Shown here piece after piece: positions 16,913-24,911 of a stretch of DNA of 39,300 bases. The DNA lies in contig NZ_JAIKXF010000064.1 of NCBI RefSeq assembly GCF_024684275.1, positions 1 through 39,300 of the forward strand, written 5' to 3'. Position 1 is the stretch's first letter; each line of letters starts with the position of its first letter. The translations under genes were made by a program, and so were the position numbers. The notes under the pieces were generated by a model. That model saw only the letters and a list, made by a program, of their open reading frames with translations, was not told the DNA's origin and did not search any database. Source of the DNA: Ruminococcus sp. (lineage in GTDB: Bacteria > Bacillota_A > Clostridia > Oscillospirales > Ruminococcaceae).

Positions 16913-18169
16913 ATGAGCAGAAGAGTTGTTATCACAGGAATGGGTGCAATAACACCACTGGGTACAGGAGTTGAAAAATTCTGGAACGGAATAAAGGAGA
17001 ATAAGCTGGGCATATCTTTTATAGATATGTTTGATACCAGCCGTACAGGCGTAAAAATAGCAGGTATCGTCCGCGACTTCAACGAGGAGGACTATTACGG
17101 CGTTGAGGGCTGCTTCGACAAAAAGGAAGCAAGACATATGGACAGATTCACCAAGTATGCGGTAGTAGCCGCACACGAAGCTCTCACAGACGCAGGTACT
17201 GACTTCAAGGACGTTGATCCATACAGAGTCGGCGTTCTCGTTGGCTCGGGAATCGGCGGCATCGACCTCACTCTTTCCGAGTATACAAAGTATCTCGAAA
17301 AGGGACCAAACAGAATGTCAGCATTCTATATCCCTATGATGATAAGCAATATGGCAGCAGGAACCATTTCCATGAAAACAGGCTTCCGCGGCGCTAATTT
17401 CGATATAACAACAGCCTGTGCAACAGGTACTCACTCAATAGGTGAAGCCTTCCGCAAGATAAAGGACGGCTATCTTGACGCTTGTCTCGCAGGCGGTACA
17501 GAATCTACGGGAGTTGAGTTTACATTCGGCGGCTTTGCCAATATGAAAGCACTTACAAAGTCCGAGGACCTTACAAGAGCTTCTATCCCATTCGACAAGG
17601 AGAGAAGCGGCTTCGTTCTCGGCGAGGGCAGCGCAGTCCTCGTCCTTGAGGAGTACGAACACGCAAAGGCAAGAGGCGCTAAGATATACGCAGAGGTGGC
17701 AGGCTACGGCGCTACCTGTGACGGCTATCACATGACATCTCCTATGCCGGGCGGCGACGCTGCTGCAAAGGGAATGGAGCTTGCTATTGAGGAGGCAGGT
17801 CTCAGGCCTGAGGATATAGATTACATCAACGCTCACGGCACATCAACAGGTCTCAACGACAAGTATGAGACTGCCGCTATAAAGAAAGCACTGGGCGACC
17901 ATGCAAAGACAGTAAAGATAAGCTCTACCAAGTCCATGACGGGACATCTTCTCGGCGCAGCAGGCGCTGTAGAGGCTGTAGTATGTGCAAAGAGCATACA
18001 GGAGGGCTTCATTCACGCAACAGTGGGATATAAGGTACCCGACGAGGAATGTGACCTCGATTACTGCGGAAGCGGCAATATCGAGCAGGAGGTCAATGCA
18101 GCACTGTCCAATTCTCTTGGCTTCGGCGGACACAATGCAACTCTCTGCTTCAAAAGGGTAAAAGACTGA
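16913..18169 (+). CDS. fabF: 3-oxoacyl-ACP synthase II (KAS II)
   Basis: Elongating condensing enzyme that joins malonyl-ACP to acyl-ACP. The 418-residue protein has catalytic Cys 169 (TTACATGTHS), His in NAHGTSTGLND and His in KSMTGHLLGAAGA, and the glycine-rich C-terminus NSLGFGGHNA. AAGAGAGGAAAA precedes the ATG. The 80-base gap after fabG carries a small hairpin (GGAGC/GCTCC at about 16853-16866) but no clear promoter. accB follows after 12 bases. Confidence 0.97.
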   Translation: MSRRVVITGMGAITPLGTGVEKFWNGIKENKLGISFIDMFDTSRTGVKIAGIVRDFNEEDYYGVEGCFDKKEARHMDRFTKYAVVAAHEALTDAGTDFKDVDPYRVGVLVGSGIGGIDLTLSEYTKYLEKGPNRMSAFYIPMMISNMAAGTISMKTGFRGANFDITTACATGTHSIGEAFRKIKDGYLDACLAGGTESTGVEFTFGGFANMKALTKSEDLTRASIPFDKERSGFVLGEGSAVLVLEEYEHAKARGAKIYAEVAGYGATCDGYHMTSPMPGGDAAAKGMELAIEEAGLRPEDIDYINAHGTSTGLNDKYETAAIKKALGDHAKTVKISSTKSMTGHLLGAAGAVEAVVCAKSIQEGFIHATVGYKVPDEECDLDYCGSGNIEQEVNAALSNSLGFGGHNATLCFKRVKD

Positions 18170-18181
18170 GGAGGACATTAA

Positions 18182-18655
18182 ATGGAGAAAATTTACGGTC
18201 AGATAGACCTTGAGACAATAGAAAAGCTTGCAGATATTATAAATAAGAAAGAGCTTTCTGAGCTTACTATTGCAAACGGCGAAAATACTATCACATTAAA
18301 GGGCAAAAAGGCTGTACCTATGCCGATGCCTGTAGTTGCTGCGGCAGCTCCTGCGCAGGCGGCAGCTCCTGTTGAGAGCACACTTTCCGCAAGTGAGGCT
18401 TCAATGGCTGAGGAGGTAAGCGGCAAGATAGTAAAATCTCCTATCGTAGGTACATTCTATTCTGCTCCCTCACCTGACAAGCCGCCATTCGTAAAGACAG
18501 GCGACGAGGTCAAGAAGGGCGACGTTATCATGATAATCGAGTCCATGAAGCTCATGAATGAGATACAGTCCGAGTACGACGGCGTAGTTGAGCAGATACT
18601 CGTATCCGACGGACAGGCAGTAGAATTTGACCAGCCTATCATGGTCATAAAGTAA
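18182..18655 (+). CDS. accB: Biotin carboxyl carrier protein of acetyl-CoA carboxylase
   Basis: Carries biotin between the carboxylase and transferase of acetyl-CoA carboxylase. It is 157 residues: a small N-terminal helical part, an Ala/Pro-rich mobile linker (~45-75) and a C-terminal biotinyl domain with Lys 123 in IESMKLMNEI. GGAGGACATT precedes the ATG. Its TAA stop shares one base with the ATG of the next membrane protein. That membrane pair separates it from fabZ and accC, where accB would normally lie adjacent to fabZ. Confidence 0.96.
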   Translation: MEKIYGQIDLETIEKLADIINKKELSELTIANGENTITLKGKKAVPMPMPVVAAAAPAQAAAPVESTLSASEASMAEEVSGKIVKSPIVGTFYSAPSPDKPPFVKTGDEVKKGDVIMIIESMKLMNEIQSEYDGVVEQILVSDGQAVEFDQPIMVIK

Positions 18656-19248
18656 TGACTTACAAGTACATCACACAGGAAACTATTGACTCGGGCGGCA
18701 AGAATATCAAGTCTCCCGAGGAGTTTGCTGAAGCCCGTATTTATAATATGGAGGCTGTAAAGAACTACAACAAGCGCCATAAGGTACACGCTGCATTCAA
18801 TATTTGGATAATAGTCCAGTATGTTATGCTTTTCTTTGCGGTTTTCATCCTGCTTGCAGGACAGACTCACATTGATGAGTCCATAAGCACAAAGGAGCTC
18901 AACTGGCGCTTTGCCATAGGCGTTGTCGGATATGTCGCTTATCTGATACTGGTGACATGGTTCGTCTTTGTAAAGCACTGCCGCGACAAACTGGTGCTGT
19001 GTCTTGTTTCATTGCCTGCCGCGCTTATATCACTTGTTTTTTTTATTTTTCCAGTGGGAAATTTCGCCGCAGGCTGGTACTACCAGAAGACCGAGGACGA
19101 GCTCTCAAAGGAGCTGGGCTATCCCTCGTTTGCGAGGCTTAACGTCACAACTGTAAACACCAACGCGGATAATCTCTCCGAGCTTACCTATGACAGTATA
19201 AGGGAGAAGATAAACAGAGACCACCCACACGACGGAACATTTTTATAA
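18655..19248 (+). CDS. Membrane protein of unknown function in the fab operon, paralog 1
   Basis: A 197-residue protein. The soluble N-terminus (about 45 residues) begins MTYKYITQETID and includes SPEEFAEARIYN. Three hydrophobic segments follow (about 47-70, 83-105 and 112-140) and then a soluble tail with the motif DELSKELGYPSF. The next gene shares the opening (KYITQ-x-x-ID), an S-x-E-x-x-AE block, the membrane core and a D/E-E-x-x-x-E-x-GYP-x-F tail, so the two are paralogs. No known domain is recognised. The start shares one base with the accB stop, implying coupled translation and a constant ratio with the carboxylase subunit. A role at the membrane in fatty-acid synthesis or lipid supply is inferred from context only. 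Confidence 0.72.
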   Translation: MTYKYITQETIDSGGKNIKSPEEFAEARIYNMEAVKNYNKRHKVHAAFNIWIIVQYVMLFFAVFILLAGQTHIDESISTKELNWRFAIGVVGYVAYLILVTWFVFVKHCRDKLVLCLVSLPAALISLVFFIFPVGNFAAGWYYQKTEDELSKELGYPSFARLNVTTVNTNADNLSELTYDSIREKINRDHPHDGTFL

Positions 19249-19250
19249 TT

Positions 19251-19919
19251 ATGGAACTGAAATACATTACACAGGACAATATCGACGAGGCACACATCAA
19301 TATCACATCTGCGGAGATGTATGCGGAATTTCAGGAATACAACGGGCTCATGCTACGTATGCAGAAGAAGCGCTATGCTTTTCTCCGCGATTTCTGGGCG
19401 TTATGGATAATGAACGCCATACTTCTCTTTCTCGGTTTAAAGACTTTCTTATTCTGGAGCGGCTCGCTGATATACATGGTAAGCGGAATGTATCCGCTCT
19501 GTTTACTGGTTGCAGCTGTTTACCTGATCCTTATGATATACTTTATAGGTGTACGCAAGCTTTACAGCTGGAAAGCAGGACTTCTGATATCTCTCCTGCT
19601 GATACCCGTAAGCCTTGCGTTTATACCTCTTGTTGCTGCAAATGCCATTGTTATCTTCCTTATGGAGAAGAAAGACAGCGAGATGAGAAACGAAACAGGC
19701 TATCCCCATTTTGTTCCGCTCATCGGCTCATACAAGAGCATAGTCAAGGACGGCGAGGTATTCGGCATAGAGAGCGAGGGCGTTTACGCCACGGGCGTGA
19801 AGGCAGATTACGTAGTCCCTGAGGATCCCTTTGAAAAATACAGGATAACACCCGAGGATGACATGGGAATGCTTGCAGATACTGATATAAGTGATTTAAG
19901 GAGTAATGAAAATGGCTGA
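19251..19919 (+). CDS. Membrane protein of unknown function in the fab operon, paralog 2
   Basis: A 222-residue paralog of the preceding gene, starting two bases after it. The N-terminus MELKYITQDNIDEAH and SAEMYAEFQEYN align with its partner. About three to four membrane segments (roughly 45-70, 72-100 and 105-138) follow, then KKDSEMRNETGYPHF. It has a longer acidic C-terminal extension rich in Asp/Glu/Pro that the partner lacks. The end overlaps the fabZ ribosome site. No family or catalytic motif is recognised. Retention of two diverged copies in tandem inside an essential operon suggests a heteromeric complex, which is inference. Confidence 0.72.
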   Translation: MELKYITQDNIDEAHINITSAEMYAEFQEYNGLMLRMQKKRYAFLRDFWALWIMNAILLFLGLKTFLFWSGSLIYMVSGMYPLCLLVAAVYLILMIYFIGVRKLYSWKAGLLISLLLIPVSLAFIPLVAANAIVIFLMEKKDSEMRNETGYPHFVPLIGSYKSIVKDGEVFGIESEGVYATGVKADYVVPEDPFEKYRITPEDDMGMLADTDISDLRSNENG

Positions 19920-20355
19920 TATACTTATGAATAAAGAACAGATAATGGAAATAATCCCACACCGTGATCCCTTCCTTCTCATCGACGAGATAGTTGATAT
20001 GGAAGTGGGCGTAAAGGTACACGCAAGAAAGTACATCAAGGAGGAGGACTTCTGGTTCAAGGGCCACTTCCCCGGATACCCCGTAACTCCGGGCGTACTT
20101 ATGGTAGAGATGCTTGCTCAGGCAGGAGCTGTATGTATGCTCTCAAAGCCTGAATTCAAGGGCAAGCTGGGACTTTTCGGCGGTATCGACAAGGCAAAGT
20201 TCCGCAGACAGGTAGTCCCGGGGGACGTACTTGACCTTGAGGTCGAGATGATACGTCAGAGAGGACCTGTGGGCACAGGAAAGGCAACTGCCTCTGTAGG
20301 CGGTGAAAAGGCTGTATCCTGCGAGATAACCTTTGTGATCACTGACAATAAATAA
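19912..20355 (+). CDS. fabZ: 3-hydroxyacyl-ACP dehydratase
   Basis: Removes water from 3-hydroxyacyl-ACP to give trans-2-enoyl-ACP. It is a 147-residue hot-dog fold. The signature IIPHRDPFLLIDE supplies the catalytic His (~17), and GHFPGYPVTPGVLMVEMLAQ supplies the catalytic Glu. The ATG at 19912 is preferred over the one at 19906 because the AAGGAG at 19898-19903 is too close to the first. It overlaps the end of the membrane protein gene by eight bases. accC follows after 21 bases. Confidence 0.96.
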   Translation: MADILMNKEQIMEIIPHRDPFLLIDEIVDMEVGVKVHARKYIKEEDFWFKGHFPGYPVTPGVLMVEMLAQAGAVCMLSKPEFKGKLGLFGGIDKAKFRRQVVPGDVLDLEVEMIRQRGPVGTGKATASVGGEKAVSCEITFVITDNK

Positions 20356-20376
20356 CTCATACAGGAGATAAGATAA

Positions 20377-21729
20377 ATGTTCAGAAAAGTACTTATCGCC
20401 AACAGAGGCGAGATAGCTGTACGAATCATCAGAGCGTGCCGCGAGCTGAATATACGCTGTGTGGCAGTATACTCCACTGCTGACCGCAATTCTCTCCATG
20501 CTCAGATAGCTGACGAGGCTGTATGCATAGGTCCTGCGGCAACAAAGGACAGCTACCTTAACATGAACGCTATCATACAGGCGGCGCTGAATACGGGGGC
20601 TGAGGCTATACACCCCGGCTTCGGGTTCCTTTCCGAAAACGCAGAGTTCGCAAGGCTCTGTGAGGCAAACGGAATAGTTTTCATCGGTCCGTCATATAAG
20701 TCTATAGAAATGCTTGGCGACAAGGCGGCGGCTAAGGAGACTATGGCTGCTGCGGGAGTACCTGTTATCCCCGGCTCTAAGGGCGCAGTAAAGTCCCTTG
20801 AGGAAGCCCGCGAGATAGCCGACAAGGCAGGCTACCCCGTACTGGTAAAGGCTTCGGCAGGCGGCGGAGGACGCGGTATACGCCGTGTTGACAGCCCTGA
20901 CGAGCTTGAAGCTCAGATGACAGCCGCTCAGCAGGAGGCTAAGAACTTCTTCGGCGACGACGCCGTTTATATCGAGAAGTTCCTCATAAATCCCCACCAT
21001 GTGGAGATACAGATAATCGCCGACAAGCACGGCAACTATATACACCTCTGCGAGCGCGACTGCTCAATGCAGCGCCGCAACCAGAAAATGCTGGAGGAGT
21101 GCCCAAGCCCTATCGTAAGCCCCGAGCTTCGCGCAAAAATGGGCGCTGCGGCAGTTACAGCCGCTAAGCAGTGCGGCTACTACAACGCAGGCACTATCGA
21201 GTTTCTCGTTGACGAGAACCGAGATTTTTACTTCATGGAGATGAATACCAGAATACAGGTCGAGCACCCTATTACCGAGGAGGTAACAGGCTTTGACCTT
21301 GTAAAGGCTCAGATAGAGATAGCAGACGGCAAGCCCCTTGAAATAAAGCAGGAGGACGTTACGATGCGCGGTCACGCTATCGAGTGCAGAATAAATGCCG
21401 AGAACCCCGAAAAGGGCTTCCGTCCGTCACCGGGAACTATCACAGCTCTCTATATGCCGGGAGGTCCCGGAATAAGAATAGACGGTGCTGTATATCAGGG
21501 CTATACTATCACCCCTTACTATGACTCGATGATAAGCAAGCTCATCGCTCACGGCTCCGACCGAGAGGACGCCATAAACAAGATGAGATGGGCACTTTCC
21601 GAGTTTATCGTAGAGGGAGTTGACACCAATATCGACTTCCAGCTTGAAATAATCAAAAATGCCGATTTCAAGGCAGGCAAATATGATATAGGCTTCCTCG
21701 GAAGATATATGGAAGAAAAGAAAAAATAA
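20377..21729 (+). CDS. accC: Biotin carboxylase subunit of acetyl-CoA carboxylase
   Basis: ATP-grasp enzyme that carboxylates biotin on AccB using bicarbonate. It is 450 residues, a normal length. It has the opening KVLIANRGEIAVRIIRACRE, the glycine-rich ATP loop KASAGGGGRGIR, the cluster HLCERDCSMQRRNQK, the metal-site EMNTRIQVEHP and the C-terminal GFRPSPGTI. CAGGAGATAAG precedes the ATG. It makes the full four-gene acetyl-CoA carboxylase set together with accB, accD and accA in this cluster. Confidence 0.97.
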   Translation: MFRKVLIANRGEIAVRIIRACRELNIRCVAVYSTADRNSLHAQIADEAVCIGPAATKDSYLNMNAIIQAALNTGAEAIHPGFGFLSENAEFARLCEANGIVFIGPSYKSIEMLGDKAAAKETMAAAGVPVIPGSKGAVKSLEEAREIADKAGYPVLVKASAGGGGRGIRRVDSPDELEAQMTAAQQEAKNFFGDDAVYIEKFLINPHHVEIQIIADKHGNYIHLCERDCSMQRRNQKMLEECPSPIVSPELRAKMGAAAVTAAKQCGYYNAGTIEFLVDENRDFYFMEMNTRIQVEHPITEEVTGFDLVKAQIEIADGKPLEIKQEDVTMRGHAIECRINAENPEKGFRPSPGTITALYMPGGPGIRIDGAVYQGYTITPYYDSMISKLIAHGSDREDAINKMRWALSEFIVEGVDTNIDFQLEIIKNADFKAGKYDIGFLGRYMEEKKK

Positions 21730-21741
21730 GAATAAAAGAGA

Positions 21742-22602
21742 ATGGGGAGAAAAGAATTGTTTGAAGATTTTTTTAATGTAGTAAAGAAACGCTTCAATGA
21801 CGGCGAGGAGGAATACAAGCCCCCTATGTTCAAATGCCCCCGCTGTCAGGGAACGAGCCCTCTTTCAAAGTATGAGGAGCTCCACAGAGTCTGCCCAAAG
21901 TGTAACTATCACGGCAGACTTTCGTCAACAGAACGTATTGCGATTACAGTAGACAAGGGCAGCTTCAGAGAACTCAACGGCGGCATGAGAAGCGCAAATC
22001 CGCTGGATTTTCCTGATTACAGCGAAAAGCAGGCTGAGCTCCGCGCCGCAACAGGTCTCAGCGAGGCTGTTATCACGGGTACAGCTTCTATCAAGGGCTC
22101 ACCTGTAGTTATCGGCATCATGGATTCACGATTCATGATGGGCTCTATGGGAAGCGTCGTAGGCGAAAAGATAACCCGTGCCTTTGAGTATGCAACAGAG
22201 AAGAAGCTCCCTGTTATAATGTTTACCGCTTCAGGCGGCGCACGTATGCAGGAGGGCATAGTGTCCCTTATGCAGATGGCTAAGACTTCGGGTGCAGTAA
22301 AGCTCCACAGCGAGGCTGGCGGACTTTATATATCCGTAATGACCGATCCTACCACAGGCGGCGTAACAGCAAGCTTTGCCTCACTTGGCGACATCATCAT
22401 CGCAGAGCCGAAGGTCCTCATAGGCTTTGCAGGCAGACGAGTTATCGAGGGAACTATCAAGCAGAAGCTTCCCGATGACTTCCAGCTTGCCGAGTTTATG
22501 TACAACAAGGGCTTTGTTGATATGATAGTCGAGCGCAGAAAGCTGAGAAGCGTACTCTCTCACCTTCTGAAGCTCCACGGATTTTACCCTAAGGAGGCAT
22601 GA
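21742..22602 (+). CDS. accD: Acetyl-CoA carboxylase carboxyltransferase subunit beta
   Basis: Beta half of the transferase that moves CO2 from biotin to acetyl-CoA. It is 286 residues. The N-terminal zinc ribbon CPRCQG...CPKCNY gives four Cys ligands (~30-53). The crotonase-like core contains [12 protein letters not shown] and the acyl-CoA site [13 protein letters not shown]. Two starts are possible: ATG at 21742 with a poor ribosome site, or TTG at 21757, which has GGGGAGA seven bases upstream and gives a 281-residue protein. The TTG start looks better by spacing but is not decided. The stop overlaps or abuts accA. Confidence 0.95.
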   Translation: MGRKELFEDFFNVVKKRFNDGEEEYKPPMFKCPRCQGTSPLSKYEELHRVCPKCNYHGRLSSTERIAITVDKGSFRELNGGMRSANPLDFPDYSEKQAELRAATGLSEAVITGTASIKGSPVVIGIMDSRFMMGSMGSVVGEKITRAFEYATEKKLPVIMFTASGGARMQEGIVSLMQMAKTSGAVKLHSEAGGLYISVMTDPTTGGVTASFASLGDIIIAEPKVLIGFAGRRVIEGTIKQKLPDDFQLAEFMYNKGFVDMIVERRKLRSVLSHLLKLHGFYPKEA

Positions 22603-23411
22603 GCATGGACGACAAGAGAACAGCGTGGGAACGCCTTCAGCTCATACACACTAAGGGCAGACCTACTATAAAGGATTATATACCACAGATATTCACAGAC
22701 TGGTACGAGATGCACGGTGACCGACTTTTCGGCGACGACAGGGCTATCATCGGCGGTCTGGCAAGACTTGACGGCAATCCCGTTACCATTATCGCAGAGG
22801 TAAAGGGCAGAGACATCAACGAGAACAAGACCTGCAACTTCGCAATGCCTCACCCCGAGGGCTACAGAAAGGCTCTCAGACTGGCAAGACAGGCAGAGAA
22901 GTTCCACCGCCCCATAATATGCTTCATAGATACCCCCGGTGCATTCTGCGGAGTTGCCGCAGAGGAGCGCGGACAGGGCGAGGCTATCGCCAAGAATATA
23001 GCCGAGTTCATGACGCTCCGTACACCTATAATCTCTATCGTACTCGGCGAGGGCGGAAGCGGCGGAGCTCTTGCTCTGGGCGTATGCGACGAGCTTGCTA
23101 TGCTTGAGAACGCAGAGTACTCGGTATTGTCCCCGAGAGGCTTTGCAAGCATACTCTGGAAGGACGCATCACGTGAGCAGGAAGCCAGCGAAATAATGAA
23201 GATAACCGCAGAGGATATGGTGCGTCTCGGCGTTGCAGAAGCTATCATTGAAGAGCCTCTCGGCGGTGCACATAACGATTTAGACAAAATTTCAGAAAAT
23301 ATACACGAATATTTGTCACAAAAAATCCCGGAAAAATGCAAAAAAGATATTGACGTTTTGCTTAAAGAACGCTATACTAAATTTAGAAAAATCGGAGCGT
23401 TCACAGAATGA
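22599..23411 (+). CDS. accA: Acetyl-CoA carboxylase carboxyltransferase subunit alpha
   Basis: Alpha half of the carboxyltransferase. It is 270 residues, shorter than the ~315 of E. coli because much of the N-terminal helical region is missing, as in many clostridia. Core motifs are [35 protein letters not shown] and [13 protein letters not shown]. It starts with ATGA overlap on the accD stop; the in-frame ATG at 22605, after AAGGAGGCATGAGC, is an equally good start. The final ~100 bases turn AT-rich before acpP. Confidence 0.95.
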   Translation: MSMDDKRTAWERLQLIHTKGRPTIKDYIPQIFTDWYEMHGDRLFGDDRAIIGGLARLDGNPVTIIAEVKGRDINENKTCNFAMPHPEGYRKALRLARQAEKFHRPIICFIDTPGAFCGVAAEERGQGEAIAKNIAEFMTLRTPIISIVLGEGGSGGALALGVCDELAMLENAEYSVLSPRGFASILWKDASREQEASEIMKITAEDMVRLGVAEAIIEEPLGGAHNDLDKISENIHEYLSQKIPEKCKKDIDVLLKERYTKFRKIGAFTE

Positions 23412-23454
23412 ACCGATTTTGACAAAAAATAAAGAAAAAATGGAGGACCAGATA

Positions 23455-23691
23455 ATGATTTTTGAAAAACTCAAAGATATTATTGCAGAACAGCTCAGTG
23501 TGGAGGCAGACGAAATAAACATGGAATCAAATATTCAGGACGACCTCGGTGCTGATTCACTGGACGTTGTTGACCTCATCACAACTATCGAGGACGAGTT
23601 TGACATCTCTATCCCCGATGAGGCTGTAGAAGAGATCAAGACAGTAGGCGACATCGTAAACTACATCGAAAAGAATACAGACGCTGAGTAA
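23455..23691 (+). CDS. acpP: Acyl carrier protein
   Basis: Carries growing acyl chains on a phosphopantetheine arm. It is 78 residues, very acidic, with the attachment Ser 35 in [10 protein letters not shown] and the usual four-helix pattern. The ATG at 23455 follows TGGAGGACCAGATA. The frame upstream to 23350 overlaps the accA end and is rejected. It is placed last in the cluster rather than next to fabH or fabG/fabF as is common. A strong terminator follows after ~16 bases. Confidence 0.96.
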   Translation: MIFEKLKDIIAEQLSVEADEINMESNIQDDLGADSLDVVDLITTIEDEFDISIPDEAVEEIKTVGDIVNYIEKNTDAE

Positions 23692-23707
23692 TAAGCGTAT
23701 ATATGCT

Positions 23708-23735
23708 CCCCGACATTTAGTCGGGGTTTTCTTTT
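23708..23735 (+). terminator. Terminator of the fatty-acid cluster
   Basis: CCCCGAC (23708-23714) pairs with GTCGGGG (23720-23726) around ATTTA and is followed by TTTTCTTTT. Confidence 0.9.
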
Positions 23736-23810
23736 ACATCATCAGAAAAAGCCCCTTTCGGCGCCCGCGGTTATACTTAACAGCTGTACAAATTTGTCTA
23801 TGTTGAAAAA

Positions 23811-23845
23811 TACCACTTGCAATTAATGTTTTAAAGTGGTATAAT
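23811..23845 (+). promoter_or_regulatory. Promoter with overlapping inverted repeat before the P-loop ATPase gene
   Basis: TTGCAA (23817-23822) and TATAAT (23840-23845) have a 17-base spacer. An 8-bp inverted repeat TACCACTT (23811-23818)/AAGTGGTA (23834-23841) touches both boxes, a position suited to a repressor. Confidence 0.7.
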
Positions 23846-23887
23846 ATAGTTTGTAGGATTTTTCACAAGTAATTCAAGAGGATATTT

Positions 23888-24559
23888 ATGAAAGAGATAA
23901 AGATCATTACAGGTCACTACGGCAGCGGAAAGACCAATTTCTCCGTAAATCTCGCGGTAAAAGCCGCAGCGGAGGGCAAGTCCGCAGCTATCGTAGACCT
24001 TGATATAGTAAATCCCTATTTCCGAACAGCCGATTTCCGTGACCTGTTCGAGGAAAAGGGCATAAGGCTCATTGCTCCCGATTTCGCAAGGAGCAACCTC
24101 GATATCCCGTCTATACAGTTCGATGTTGTCGAGCTGGCTACCGACGAGGACTGCCTCATTATCGACGTTGGCGGCGACGACGCAGGCGCTGTTGCGCTGG
24201 GACGCTATGCCGACGATTTGGAGCAGTTCAAAGACAGTATCGAGATGTACTACGTCATAAATCAGCGCCGCTACCTCACCAATACCGCTGAGGAAGTCAC
24301 AAAGCTGATGTATGAGATAGAGGCGGCAGCACGTATGAAGCATACGGCTATCGTAAACAATACCAACTTAGGCTGCGAGACTACTCTCGATATCATCGAG
24401 CAGTCACGTCCCTTTGCTGAGGAGACCTCCCGTATCACGGGACTCCCCGTAAAATACACGGTCTATCCCGAGGAGCTTGTAAAGCCCTCCGACAAGTCCG
24501 ACGTATTCCCCGCAAAGGTATATGTAAAGCCCGTCTGGGGGCTCACCCAGAATGCATAA
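23888..24559 (+). CDS. MinD/ParA-like P-loop ATPase upstream of the oxidoreductase operon
   Basis: A 223-residue nucleotide-binding protein of the SIMIBI class. The deviant Walker A GHYGSGKTN is at residues 9-17. DLDIVNPYFRTAD is like the switch of MinD/CobQ-type ATPases, and LIIDVGGDDAG looks like the Walker B. No membrane helix or iron-sulfur Cys pattern is seen. Standing directly before the 2-oxoacid:ferredoxin oxidoreductase genes, it may help load or insert a cofactor, but this is inference. The last residues (QNA and stop) are encoded by the first unit of a 7-nt repeat array, so its natural C-terminus may have been changed by that element. Confidence 0.8.
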   Translation: MKEIKIITGHYGSGKTNFSVNLAVKAAAEGKSAAIVDLDIVNPYFRTADFRDLFEEKGIRLIAPDFARSNLDIPSIQFDVVELATDEDCLIIDVGGDDAGAVALGRYADDLEQFKDSIEMYYVINQRRYLTNTAEEVTKLMYEIEAAARMKHTAIVNNTNLGCETTLDIIEQSRPFAEETSRITGLPVKYTVYPEELVKPSDKSDVFPAKVYVKPVWGLTQNA

Positions 24560-24653
24560 TTCATAATGCATAATGCATAATTGCATGAAAAATCGGTTAT
24601 TCCGTAAATTTCGCAAGCAGCATTAATTATGAATTATGAATTGTGAATTATGA
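24553..24653. repeat. 101-bp hairpin element with heptamer-repeat arms
   Basis: The left arm (24553-24587) is TGCATAA/TTCATAA units; the right arm (24626-24653) is ATTATGA/ATTGTGA units, largely complementary to the left. The stop codon of the P-loop ATPase (24557-24559) lies in the first unit. The spacer is ~38 bases, with no coding capacity. Confidence 0.8.
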
Positions 24654-24677
24654 ATCAATTTGAAAGGAGCGAAAGGT

Positions 24678-24884
24678 ATGGAAAAAATGACAGTTATTAC
24701 CGAGCGCTGCAAGGGCTGCGGTCTCTGTACAGCTGCCTGTCCCAAGAAGATAGTCGTTCTCCAGAAGGAGAAGCGTAACAAGAAGGGATATTTCTACGCA
24801 GAGTGTACCGACCAGTCAGCCTGCATTAGCTGTGCAATGTGCGCAACTATGTGCCCCGACTGCGCTATCGTTATTCAAAAATAA
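24678..24884 (+). CDS. Ferredoxin-type delta subunit of 2-oxoacid:ferredoxin oxidoreductase
   Basis: A 68-residue dicluster 4Fe-4S protein that passes electrons between the thiamine enzyme and free ferredoxin. Two Cys motifs are CKGCGLCTAACP (residues ~12-23) and CISCAMCATMCP (~47-58). The ATG at 24678 has AAGGAGCG about ten bases upstream; the longer reading from 24660 begins before that site. It heads the delta-alpha-beta-gamma gene order, 27 bases ahead of the alpha subunit. Confidence 0.88.
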   Translation: MEKMTVITERCKGCGLCTAACPKKIVVLQKEKRNKKGYFYAECTDQSACISCAMCATMCPDCAIVIQK

Positions 24885-24911
24885 TTATTTATCGAAAGGA
24901 GCTGTTTAGCT

